Below, piece by piece: positions 1-7,234 of a stretch of 64,000 bases of DNA. The position numbers and the translations under genes were made by a program. Below the pieces are notes generated by a model. It was not told the DNA's origin and made no database searches. It saw only the letters and a list, made by a program, of their open reading frames with translations. The stretch comes from Paenibacillus catalpae (GTDB lineage Bacteria; Bacillota; Bacilli; Paenibacillales; Paenibacillaceae), in contig NZ_FOMT01000004.1 in assembly GCF_900112695.1 (NCBI RefSeq), positions 434,001 to 498,000 of the forward strand, written 5' to 3'. Numbering within the stretch: the stretch's first letter is position 1; the number at the start of each line of letters is the position of its first letter.

Positions 1-3
1 TGT

Positions 4-381
4 TTGTACATGTATACGCAGTACCCGGAAGAAGGTCTGGGGCTTGAAGAAGGCTTTCGTTACTGGGGCTCCTTCGTCCTGATCCTGATGGTGGTGTCCA
101 TCGTCGCCCATATCGTGATCAGCATTATCTTCAACATCATCTTCCGGATGACTACCGGGGAGAAGGAACCGGCATTTGCCGATGAACTGGATAAACTCAT
201 TGAATTAAAGGCGCACCGGAATTCGTTTTTCCTGTTTATCCTCGGCTTTCTTCTGGCAATGGGCTCGCTCGTCACGGACCAGCCTTTAACCGTCATGTTC
301 GTGATCCTGATCGCCTCCGGCTTCTTGTCCGATGTGACCGGATCTATTACGAAACTGTATCACTACAGGAGAGGAGTTTAA
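4..381 (+). CDS. Small multi-pass membrane protein (possibly 5'-truncated by window edge)
   Basis: The open frame gives up to 125 residues with three hydrophobic stretches, at about residues 20-47, 74-94 and 96-113, joined by a charged linker (GEKEPAFADELDKLIELKAH). I do not recognise the family. The first in-frame start is a TTG three bases into the window, with an ATG at position 10, so the true start may lie outside. The stop is 4 bp before an XRE-type regulator. A small membrane protein paired with a small XRE repressor is a common layout in Bacillota and suggests co-transcription. Function unknown; the membrane location is inferred from hydrophobicity only. Confidence 0.7.
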   Translation: MYMYTQYPEEGLGLEEGFRYWGSFVLILMVVSIVAHIVISIIFNIIFRMTTGEKEPAFADELDKLIELKAHRNSFFLFILGFLLAMGSLVTDQPLTVMFVILIASGFLSDVTGSITKLYHYRRGV

Positions 382-384
382 GGA

Positions 385-609
385 ATGGGCAAAAATCTTG
401 TCGGCAATCACATCCGCAAATTACGGTTCAATCATAATGAAATGACACAACAGCAATTGGCTGACAAGGTTGGTGTAACGAGACAAACGATTGTCGCGTT
501 GGAAAAGGGCAACTACTCCCCGTCTCTCGAACTGGCCTTCCGCATTGCTCACGCCTTCGGCCTGCCGCTCGAAGAGGTATTCTTTTACGGGGATGATACG
601 AGCCATTAA
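385..609 (+). CDS. XRE/Cro-family transcriptional regulator (74 aa)
   Basis: This is a stand-alone helix-turn-helix protein of the short YozG/PadR-neighbour type. The HTH is clear: TQQQLADKVGVTRQTIVALEKGNYSPSLELAFRIAHAFG, with Gln-Gln-Leu-Ala in helix 2 and the recognition helix at TRQTIVALEKG. There is no sensor or oligomerisation domain beyond the C-terminal LEEVFFY segment. The gene follows the membrane protein by 4 bp, with GGAG just upstream, and precedes the DUF4386 gene by 17 bp, so the three probably form one transcript. It probably represses that transcript; the operator is not visible. Confidence 0.93.
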   Translation: MGKNLVGNHIRKLRFNHNEMTQQQLADKVGVTRQTIVALEKGNYSPSLELAFRIAHAFGLPLEEVFFYGDDTSH

Positions 610-626
610 CTAAGAGGAGGAAATAT

Positions 627-1307
627 ATGATTTCCGTTATCCGAACTCCAAAAATAACAGGCATCCTGTTTATACTTGCAGCCGTATCATCCGTATTTGG
701 TCTTTTGTTGTATGATCCTATCCTTAACAGCTCGAATTACCTGACGAATGGCTCCGGGCATGACAACCAGATCATTCTTGGAGCGCTCATGGAGCTGATC
801 CTTGTTGCTTCAGCCGTCGGAACTGCGGTCACCATGTATCCCTTCCTGAAAAAATACAACGAAAGCATCGCCCTCGGTCATGTCTGCTTCCGCCTGTTAG
901 AGGCCGTTGTCATCACGGTTGGTGTCATTGGCATGCTGTCGCTCGTAACCCTGAGCAGGCAATATGTCTCCGCTGGCACTCCAGATCCTGCTGCTTATGA
1001 AGCTGCCGGCACTTTGTTCCTCGGGGTACATGAATGGACGTTTATGCTTGGTCCTAACTTTTTGCTTGGCATCAATACGATGCTTTACAGCTACATCTTT
1101 TACAAGTCCGGGCTTGTCCCGCGGTTCATTCCGATCCTCGGCATGACGGGTGCCGTGCTCGTATTTAGTGCCTCCCTGTTCGAAATGTTCGGTGTATTCC
1201 CTCAGCTGTCGGTATGGGGTGCACTCCTGTCGCTGCCGGTAGCTGCGAATGAAATGATTCTCGCTGTTTGGCTCATCGTAAAAGGATTTAATAAAGCTGC
1301 ACTCTGA
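627..1307 (+). CDS. DUF4386-type integral membrane protein
   Basis: The 226-residue protein is very hydrophobic with about six membrane segments (roughly 10-30, 48-70, 85-110, 128-160, 170-192, 195-222). The order of segments and the HEWTFMLGPNFLLGINTMLYSYIFYKSGLVPRFIP region match the DUF4386 family as I know it. No catalytic motif is visible and the family has no settled function. The RBS AGGAGG lies 7 bp before the ATG. It is the last gene of the three-gene plus-strand unit and is followed by a strong bidirectional terminator. Confidence 0.8.
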   Translation: MISVIRTPKITGILFILAAVSSVFGLLLYDPILNSSNYLTNGSGHDNQIILGALMELILVASAVGTAVTMYPFLKKYNESIALGHVCFRLLEAVVITVGVIGMLSLVTLSRQYVSAGTPDPAAYEAAGTLFLGVHEWTFMLGPNFLLGINTMLYSYIFYKSGLVPRFIPILGMTGAVLVFSASLFEMFGVFPQLSVWGALLSLPVAANEMILAVWLIVKGFNKAAL

Positions 1308-1317
1308 AATACATGCA

Positions 1318-1354
1318 AAGAGGCCGGGATTCCAATGTAGGATCCCGGCCTCTT
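1318..1354. terminator. Bidirectional rho-independent terminator
   Basis: The arms AAGAGGCCGGGAT and ATCCCGGCCTCTT form a perfect 13-bp stem around an 11-nt loop. It lies between the convergent DUF4386 gene and the collagen-like gene and can serve both. Confidence 0.85.
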
Positions 1355-1358
1355 ACAT

Positions 1359-2354
1359 TCAGAGAGTTCCAGTCGTACTTATATGAATAACCGTAGCTGT
1401 CAGACCCCGGCTGTTGATAGCGCCTTCGGCTGATTGAGCTTGTGAGGTGACAGAACCCGTTACGGTAAACGAGTAAATATATGTTCCCGGTCCCGGATTG
1501 TCTACCCAAGTGAGACTCGTTGTTGCGGCTGCTTGAGAGAGATCCGTTTGGTTCGCCTGCTGCACAATAGCTTCGTTATTCGTAGTGACAACATCCTCTG
1601 GGTTTCTAGACAGGATGCTGTTAACCGTATAGCTCTGAATAACCGTAAAATCAACATTTGCAAAAGCCTCCAGCTTTACGACCTGGTTGGCTTGAAGAAC
1701 AATAGGCGTCAGGGTTAATTCCACCGTAACCTGATTATTCACGAGAGGGATCTGTTCATTGCTGCCGGAGAACCGGATATCTACGATACCTGGAGGTCCG
1801 GATGGACCCTGCATCCCTTGTTGTCCCTCAACACCTGCTGCCCCCTCGGCTCCAACCGAACCCTGAACGCCCTGTACGCCCTGCACACCTTGAGCACCTT
1901 GCGCTCCTTGTGCTCCTTGTGGACCTTGCACTTCTCGTTCTATCGCTTCTCTTTGCAAGCCAACTACATCCGGAGATGCCACAACCTCAGCTCTAGTGAG
2001 ATTTGCTGTCTGTATGGCTTCAACGAAGGCCGGGGATGCAACAAGCCCGGGCAATACGGTTCGGACAGCGTTATCGAATACAGGATGGGCAATCACCTGC
2101 GGCAATACCGTGCGGACGACCCTGTCAAATGCAGGAGTGGCTAATACCTCCGGCAAGGCAGAAACAATGGATCGGTTAAAATCCGGACTCGCGATTAAAG
2201 CGGGTATGACGTCTGAGGAAATTTTGCTTGAAGTCACCGCATTTGTTGCGAGCTTGGATGTCGTTATTGCTCTGGGAGCAATCCTTCTCGCCGTAATGGG
2301 CCGCTCCAGTCTGCTGACCCGCTCTTCAATCGTTACTCTTCTACTTCTGGGCAA
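1359..2354 (-). CDS. Collagen-like repeat surface/exosporium-type protein
   Basis: The protein has three parts. The N-terminal part (about 150 aa) holds four degenerate units of about 22 residues of the form V-x-x-x-LP-x-V-x-A-x-P-x-F. A stretch of about 16 uninterrupted Gly-X-Y triplets follows (GPQGAQGAQG... to GPPG). A beta-rich, Asn/Gln/Thr-rich C-terminal domain of about 140 residues ends the chain. This layout resembles BclA-like spore surface filaments of Bacillus and Paenibacillus; surface location is inference, since no signal peptide is seen. The first in-frame ATG (2375) lacks a Shine-Dalgarno. GGAGGG sits 8-9 bases before a TTG at 2354, so I prefer that start. A tandem GATCTAT repeat lies just upstream (about 2383-2404). 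Confidence 0.8.
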   Translation of the reverse strand: MPRSRRVTIEERVSRLERPITARRIAPRAITTSKLATNAVTSSKISSDVIPALIASPDFNRSIVSALPEVLATPAFDRVVRTVLPQVIAHPVFDNAVRTVLPGLVASPAFVEAIQTANLTRAEVVASPDVVGLQREAIEREVQGPQGAQGAQGAQGVQGVQGVQGSVGAEGAAGVEGQQGMQGPSGPPGIVDIRFSGSNEQIPLVNNQVTVELTLTPIVLQANQVVKLEAFANVDFTVIQSYTVNSILSRNPEDVVTTNNEAIVQQANQTDLSQAAATTSLTWVDNPGPGTYIYSFTVTGSVTSQAQSAEGAINSRGLTATVIHISTTGTL

Positions 2355-2476
2355 CGCGTCCATCCCTCCAGCCATATGACTTGATCTATGATCTATGATC
2401 TATATATGGTTAACAGTGTATTGGGTGGGAGCCAGTCAGGACACGATGTTTGTTCCTGAGCAAAACGTCTATTTTT

Positions 2477-3727
2477 CTAAACCCAAGCATCAATATCATA
2501 CCCGCGCTCTTCCCAGTAGCCGATATGATCCTTGTCGATGAGCTCGATCCGGTTCAGCCATTTCACGGATTTGTACGCGTACATCTTTGGCACGATCAGC
2601 CGTACCGGCCCGCCGAGATCATTCGGAATGAGATTGCCGTCATGCAGCATCGCGACCATAATATCGTCCATCTGGGCCTGTTCAAGCGTCAGAGAATCGG
2701 TATATACCCCATCGCCTGAGTAGAACTTTACGGTCTTGGCAGTTGCTTTAACCCCGGCTTCCTTCAGGAACTGCTTCAGCGGAATGCCTTCCCATGTATT
2801 GCTGTATACGGACCAGCCCGTCACACAGTGGAAATCGCTCACCTGAACCTTGCGAGCCAGCTTCACGAATTGTTCCCAGTTCCAGGTCATCGGCTTGTCG
2901 ACAAGGCCGTCGATCTTGAAGGACCAAGTCGCATTGGAGAAGGACGGAATTGGCGTCACCGAATAAATCCGGAAATCCCCCTTCGCTCCCCCGCCCTTCG
3001 GAGGGGCAGATGCCGGCATCGGCTGCGGCAATGGGACAAGCTGGTTCGCATCTCTCGTCACGATCTCGTCATAAGTCGGACTTCCGATGCTGACGCCAAG
3101 CGTGTTAACGGTCCATTTCAGAAAAGAGGGCCCAATCGCAACCGCAATCCCTCCGCCAACTGCCCATTTCACGAAGGAACGCCGGGACAAATACGACTGA
3201 GGGCTCGCCGCCGGATGAATCGGGGCCGCCTCGCTTTTTTCCTCTCGCTCAGTGCGTATCGTCCGGCGATTCGGTTCTTTCAGCCATTTGGTTCGAGTGA
3301 CGGAGTGATAAATAATATAGGGCAGACCAATCCAGGTCAGGAGATCATGAACCGTCAGAGCATGGTTCGACCACCATGGACCCACCGACCGGAACTGCCA
3401 GAGCAGCACGCCCGAGATGAGCCAGCCAACGAGAAGCCCCAGTACAACAAAGACATTAAACTTCTGCCAAGGCTTGCCCCGCAGCTGTTTCCAGTGCTTG
3501 GCGGCAAGCAGGAGGTAGAAAATAACCGGCACAAGGGACAAGAGACCAACAATAATATGCAGCTCCTTCAGCCATACCCTGCCCTCACCGAGCACGCCCC
3601 GCCAGTAATTCATGACCAGCATAACGCCGGACAATGCCAAAATAACGACAATCCAGCCGTTCCACATATGTAGTATTGCCAGCTTTCTGCCGAACCCCTT
3701 GCGCAGACGTTTCAATAACTCGCCCAC
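2477..3727 (-). CDS. Cytochrome b561-like / molybdopterin oxidoreductase fusion (sulfite oxidase superfamily)
   Basis: This 416-aa protein joins two domains usually encoded separately. Residues 1-150 hold four membrane helices with conserved histidines (LHMWNGW, LHIIVG, HALTVHDLL), as in small b-type cytochromes of the YedZ/cyt b561 kind. A charged linker ends in SRRSFVKWAVGGG, a Tat-like twin-arginine segment, now internal. Residues 240-416 form the Mo-cofactor domain; DFHCVTGWSV holds the Cys that ligates molybdenum in this superfamily. The likely role is membrane-coupled redox chemistry such as MsrP-like repair, but the substrate is unknown. Start is GTG with GAGGAGG 8 bp upstream. The gene follows the histidine kinase by 17 bp, so the two-component system may control its own operon. 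Confidence 0.85.
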   Translation of the reverse strand: MGELLKRLRKGFGRKLAILHMWNGWIVVILALSGVMLVMNYWRGVLGEGRVWLKELHIIVGLLSLVPVIFYLLLAAKHWKQLRGKPWQKFNVFVVLGLLVGWLISGVLLWQFRSVGPWWSNHALTVHDLLTWIGLPYIIYHSVTRTKWLKEPNRRTIRTEREEKSEAAPIHPAASPQSYLSRRSFVKWAVGGGIAVAIGPSFLKWTVNTLGVSIGSPTYDEIVTRDANQLVPLPQPMPASAPPKGGGAKGDFRIYSVTPIPSFSNATWSFKIDGLVDKPMTWNWEQFVKLARKVQVSDFHCVTGWSVYSNTWEGIPLKQFLKEAGVKATAKTVKFYSGDGVYTDSLTLEQAQMDDIMVAMLHDGNLIPNDLGGPVRLIVPKMYAYKSVKWLNRIELIDKDHIGYWEERGYDIDAWV

Positions 3728-3744
3728 TTGCCTTCCTCCTCTGC

Positions 3745-4794
3745 TTATTGAACGATTGTTGCTTCGTTAACCGTGAACCAAAAGCGGCTCCCTTGTCCTT
3801 CCGCCTGCTCTACTTCAATACGGCCTCCATATTGCTCGACCAGCAGCTTAGCAATCGACAATCCGATTCCTGCTCCGCCGCCCTCACGGCTTCGGGAACG
3901 GTCCGTCCGATAAAACCGCTCGAAGATTCGATCCCGTTCCGCCTCGGCGATGCCAACTCCTTCATCTGTAACGGATACCCGAATCATGCCGTCCGACAGC
4001 TCTTCCGCTGCAATCAAGACGATTCCGTTATGAGGAGAATAACGAATGGCATTTTCGATTAAATTCTGAAGGATCCGCTGAAGATGCCTTGCCAGCATAT
4101 TCACCCGCAAAGACCGCTCCGGCAGCCGGACGCGAAGCTGAAGCCCCTTGACATCCAAACCCATCGAAAACCTCGGATGAAGCTCCAGAAGGACATCCTC
4201 CAGCACAGCCGGCTCATTCTCTGCCTTACCTTCCGCTCTTCTGTCCAGCGTTGAAAGCTCGAATAAATCCTGTATAAGCTCACTAAGTCTTACTGTCTCC
4301 GAGCGGATCGTTGCCAAATAACGGCGATAAGTCGCTTCATCCTCGATAACGCCATCCTCCAGAGCCTCCGCGTAAGACTGCATCGAAGCAAGCGGCGTCC
4401 GCAAATCATGCGCCATGTTCGCGACGAGCTCCCGTTGGGCCGACTCCGCTGCCTTTACCTGACGAAAGCTTTGCTCAAGGCTCGCTCCCATTCGGTTGAA
4501 TTGGTCTGCCAGCAGCCGGAATTCTGCCAATCCCGCGCTATCCACTCTGGCTTCAAGCTCGCCTGCGGCAATCCGTCCAGCACCTTCGCCAACCCGGCGA
4601 ACCGAGGCTTCAAGCGGACGAATAAGCAGGAAGAACAACCCGGCAGATACGATGCCGGCTCCTACGGTAGCCAGTCCAAGCCAAATCAGCTGCGTCCGCG
4701 TGACAAGCATATATTGAAAGAAAACGAGCAGCATAACGATAATAAACGCGATGCTTATCGTATTGGCCAGCAGCAGATAGGAGCGAAGCTTCAT
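3745..4794 (-). CDS. Sensor histidine kinase (HAMP-HisKA-HATPase)
   Basis: The 349-residue kinase has two membrane helices (about 8-28 and 38-58) with almost no extracytoplasmic loop, so it probably senses within the membrane or through a partner. A HAMP segment follows (RRVGEGAGRIAAGELEARV), then HisKA with the phospho-acceptor in MAHDLRTPLASMQSYAEAL and an ATPase domain with N box ENAIRYSP and G boxes DEGVGI and GGAGIGLSIAK. The start ATG overlaps the stop of the response regulator (ATGA arrangement), and the oxidoreductase follows 17 bp downstream. Signal unknown. Confidence 0.95.
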   Translation of the reverse strand: MKLRSYLLLANTISIAFIIVMLLVFFQYMLVTRTQLIWLGLATVGAGIVSAGLFFLLIRPLEASVRRVGEGAGRIAAGELEARVDSAGLAEFRLLADQFNRMGASLEQSFRQVKAAESAQRELVANMAHDLRTPLASMQSYAEALEDGVIEDEATYRRYLATIRSETVRLSELIQDLFELSTLDRRAEGKAENEPAVLEDVLLELHPRFSMGLDVKGLQLRVRLPERSLRVNMLARHLQRILQNLIENAIRYSPHNGIVLIAAEELSDGMIRVSVTDEGVGIAEAERDRIFERFYRTDRSRSREGGGAGIGLSIAKLLVEQYGGRIEVEQAEGQGSRFWFTVNEATIVQ

Positions 4795-5537
4795 GTTGTA
4801 TTCCCCTTATTATCGAGCTTGTACCCGATCCCCCATACCGTCTTGATCCAGGTCGGATCGGAAGGATTTGGTTCGATTTTTTCCCGCAATCGCCGGACAT
4901 GAACCGTTACCGTTGTTGTATCCCCGTCATAAGCCATATCCCATACCTGATTAAGCAGCTGACTCCGGGAGAACACCTTGCCCGGATAGGTCGCCAGCAG
5001 CTGGAGCAGATCAAACTCTTTAACGGTCAGTTCAATATCGAATCCCAAGGCAGCAACTCTTCTTTCCTGAGGAAATATCGACAAGCCCTCGAAATGAATG
5101 GCCTTCCCTTCAAGCGCTTCTTCCAAGGGTTTATTTCCCAAATCCCTCTCCCCGCACGAACTATCATTCCTCCGGCCCATTCTTCGCAAAATGTTGTTAA
5201 TCCGCAGCACAAGCTCTCTCGGGCTGAACGGCTTCGTCATATAATCATCGGCACCCATCGTCAGCCCAAGCAGGCGGTCAGGCTCCTCGCCGCGGGCCGT
5301 CAACATAATAATAGGTGTATCGTCTGTCTGCCGGATTGTGTCACAGACCTCAAGCCCGTCTACCTTCGGCATCATGAGATCAAGCACAAGCAAATCCGGC
5401 TGATGCTCCTTCCATAGACGGATTGCCTCTTCTCCGTTCTCTGCCACCCACACTTGATGACCTTCCCGCTCCAAGTACCGCCTGCACACATCCGTAATAT
5501 TCCGTTCGTCATCCGCAACAACAATACAGGCTCCCAT
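4791..5537 (-). CDS. OmpR/PhoB-family response regulator
   Basis: The 248-residue protein has a receiver domain (acidic DDE near residue 9-11, phospho-acceptor Asp in VLDLMMPKVDG, Thr in MLTARG, Lys in YMTKPFSPREL) and a C-terminal winged helix (DPTWIKTVWGIGYKLD). A longer frame exists upstream, but GGAGGG precedes the ATG at 5537 and the protein then begins MGACIVVADDERN, as expected for the family. First gene of a regulator-kinase-oxidoreductase operon; the regulated promoter is likely its own, in the gap below the small lipoprotein gene. Confidence 0.95.
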   Translation of the reverse strand: MGACIVVADDERNITDVCRRYLEREGHQVWVAENGEEAIRLWKEHQPDLLVLDLMMPKVDGLEVCDTIRQTDDTPIIMLTARGEEPDRLLGLTMGADDYMTKPFSPRELVLRINNILRRMGRRNDSSCGERDLGNKPLEEALEGKAIHFEGLSIFPQERRVAALGFDIELTVKEFDLLQLLATYPGKVFSRSQLLNQVWDMAYDGDTTTVTVHVRRLREKIEPNPSDPTWIKTVWGIGYKLDNKGNTT

Positions 5538-5609
5538 ACGGCCCTCCGTCCAACAACCTCTTGATGCTTCTATTATACGGCTTGTTCCATCCGGATACGA
5601 CTTTATAAA

Positions 5610-5640
5610 GAACAGTCCCCTGCCGCCAGGCAGAGGGTTG
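5610..5640 (-). terminator. Probable terminator of the small lipoprotein gene
   Basis: CCCCTGCC and GGCAGAGGG form a short, slightly bulged stem just after the lipoprotein stop. Read on the minus strand, it is followed by a weak T-rich tract. It separates the lipoprotein gene from the response-regulator operon. Confidence 0.4.
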
Positions 5641-5652
5641 AACGGATGGATA

Positions 5653-5859
5653 TTATTTACCGTCATCCATTATTTTATTGTCGTTCATAGCCTTGTCGTC
5701 GTTCATCATCTTGTCATCGTTCATTGGCGCATCACTCTGCATGTCTTCATTCATTTCCGCGGCCGGCTTGTCATTCATGTTCTTGTCATTATTCACATTA
5801 CAAGCGCTGAGCACCAGCATGCCGCCAATAACAAGCGTACTCCATAATCTTTTGTTCAT
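5653..5859 (-). CDS. Small Asn/Asp/Met-rich lipoprotein
   Basis: The gene encodes 68 residues. MNKRLWSTLVIGGMLVLSAC is a lipoprotein signal with lipobox LSAC, so the mature protein is about 49 residues and membrane-anchored. The rest is a simple repeat of M/K-N-D-D/N-K-x-M units, rich in Asp, Asn, Met and Lys, with no cysteine beyond the anchor. I know no function; such Asp/Met-rich chains could bind metals, which is speculation. The ATG at 5859 has GGGAGTG 6-8 bp upstream; a GTG three codons earlier overlaps that site and is unlikely. It stands alone upstream of the two-component operon. Confidence 0.8.
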   Translation of the reverse strand: MNKRLWSTLVIGGMLVLSACNVNNDKNMNDKPAAEMNEDMQSDAPMNDDKMMNDDKAMNDNKIMDDGK

Positions 5860-6004
5860 CGTTATCACTCCCTTGAACCGTTATTTCGTCCGACTTGCTT
5901 ACGCTCATAGCTTACCGGACAAAACTAACCATCCAAGAACGATGTTCTTGCAAAAGCATTATCAAATTCTTACAAAAGAATGACATCTATCCGGGCACAA
6001 AAAA

Positions 6005-6037
6005 GGCTTTGCACCTGTATGCCACAGATGCAAAGCC
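6005..6037 (-). terminator. Rho-independent terminator of the 62-aa gene
   Basis: GGCTTTGCA and TGCAAAGCC form a 9-bp stem around a 15-nt loop. On the minus strand the stem is followed by TTTTTTG. Confidence 0.8.
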
Positions 6038-6050
6038 ATTTCTTATGTGC

Positions 6051-6239
6051 TCAACTGACCGAGGAGTTGATCTTACCCATCTCGTCTTCCACTAAAATTG
6101 TCAATTCATCCTCGTATCCGCCCGTAATTCTGTACTTCCGGATATAATCCCGTACAAACTTGCGCGGATCCTTCGGTTGAAAAATTCTCGTGAGTTCCTT
6201 CAGGCTTTCCTTGACCTCATTCTGGCTATGTTTCGCCAT
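6051..6239 (-). CDS. Hypothetical protein, 62 aa
   Basis: The product is charged and probably helical (KESLKELTRIFQPKDPRKFVRDYIRKYRITGGYEDELTILVEDEMGKINSSV), without signal peptide or membrane helix. I do not recognise it. The reading is supported by a strong GGGGAGGAG site 6 bp before the ATG and a dedicated terminator. It looks like a single-gene transcript; about 200 bp of AT-rich upstream sequence without a gene may hold its promoter. Confidence 0.7.
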   Translation of the reverse strand: MAKHSQNEVKESLKELTRIFQPKDPRKFVRDYIRKYRITGGYEDELTILVEDEMGKINSSVS

Positions 6240-6434
6240 GAAATCTCCTCCCCTATACGTTGGATGGTCGTCCTAAACAACAAATCCGAGAACGGATGCG
6301 GCACTCACACCGCAATTACCCCCATTCGGTGCAGGCACTCCATGGTCAATGAGTCACAATGTTTGCATTTTTCTTACTATTATAACATTTCGGTCAAGAT
6401 TGTAAAATAAACAAATATTAATCAGGCTCTTGCC

Positions 6435-6632
6435 TTACTTGTCCCCAGGAGGCTCAACGGCCGCCCCCGCATCCTCTACAGGAGCGGATTTTGGAGGTAT
6501 CGGAGGCGGGATATCTAGGGATGAATGATGGGTCTCGCTTCTATTAAACATTCGTAAATAGGCAAATACGCCAATCAACGCAACCGCTATGCCGAATATC
6601 AATACAACTGCCGTAATCCATCCGTCGACCAT
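6435..6632 (-). CDS. Small single-span membrane protein, 65 aa
   Basis: MVDGWITAVVLIFGIAVALIGVFAYLRMF forms one membrane helix near the N-terminus, followed by a short Pro-rich cytoplasmic tail (DIPPPIPPKSAPVE). The ATG at 6632 has GAGGAGG 7-12 bp upstream; the longer frame has no such site. Family and function not recognised. It stands between the 62-aa gene and the thioesterase gene. Confidence 0.7.
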   Translation of the reverse strand: MVDGWITAVVLIFGIAVALIGVFAYLRMFNRSETHHSSLDIPPPIPPKSAPVEDAGAAVEPPGDK

Positions 6633-6780
6633 TCTTCCCGCCTCCTCTCTTCTTCTATTTATCGGCTGATTGATGCTTTCGTTACAGTTCATCCGCCTAT
6701 AAATTTTTCTTCCATATATAGGATATATTATATCGGACCAACCGCCTGACAGCAACTCGGCCGAATAGACTAAATATCAG

Positions 6781-7212
6781 CTATCGCGACACAATTCGGT
6801 AAGTTCCGCTTCCCCATGCGATAAATTTCTCCTGCTCATCCTTGACCGTTGCCTGCAGGGTAATCGTCCTGCCAATCCGGTGCATAATCTCGGCCTCACA
6901 CACCAGAATTCCGCTTCTCGCACTCTCCAGAAAATGCGTGTTGAGGCCGGCGGTTACCGTCTTCTCACGGCATGCAATCATCACCACCAGCCCCATTGCA
7001 TTGTCCAGCATAGACATCAATACCCCGCCATGTACGATGCCAATCAAGTTCAAATGACGCTGCTCCGCGTGCAGCCGGATCGCCGCTTTTTCCGCATGGG
7101 CATATACGACTTCACAGCCAAGCTCGCTCCAAAACGTTCCTCTGGCCAGCTCTTCAAGCTTAGCCAAATGCCTCTCGATATCCGCCTGCTCCGCGGCAAA
7201 ATCCTCCGCCAC
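6781..7212 (-). CDS. PaaI-type hotdog-fold thioesterase
   Basis: The 143-aa protein has the hotdog signature NLIGIVHGGVLMSMLDNAMGLVVM, in which HGG and the following acidic residue shape the acyl-thioester site. It should hydrolyse acyl- or aryl-CoA esters in the cytoplasm. It is the last gene of the minus-strand beta-oxidation group, 22 bp after the acyl-CoA ligase. A housekeeping role, releasing trapped CoA from dead-end thioesters, would fit. Substrate range cannot be read from sequence. Confidence 0.88.
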   Translation of the reverse strand: MAEDFAAEQADIERHLAKLEELARGTFWSELGCEVVYAHAEKAAIRLHAEQRHLNLIGIVHGGVLMSMLDNAMGLVVMIACREKTVTAGLNTHFLESARSGILVCEAEIMHRIGRTITLQATVKDEQEKFIAWGSGTYRIVSR

Positions 7213-7234
7213 GCGCCATCACCGCCTTTATCGT

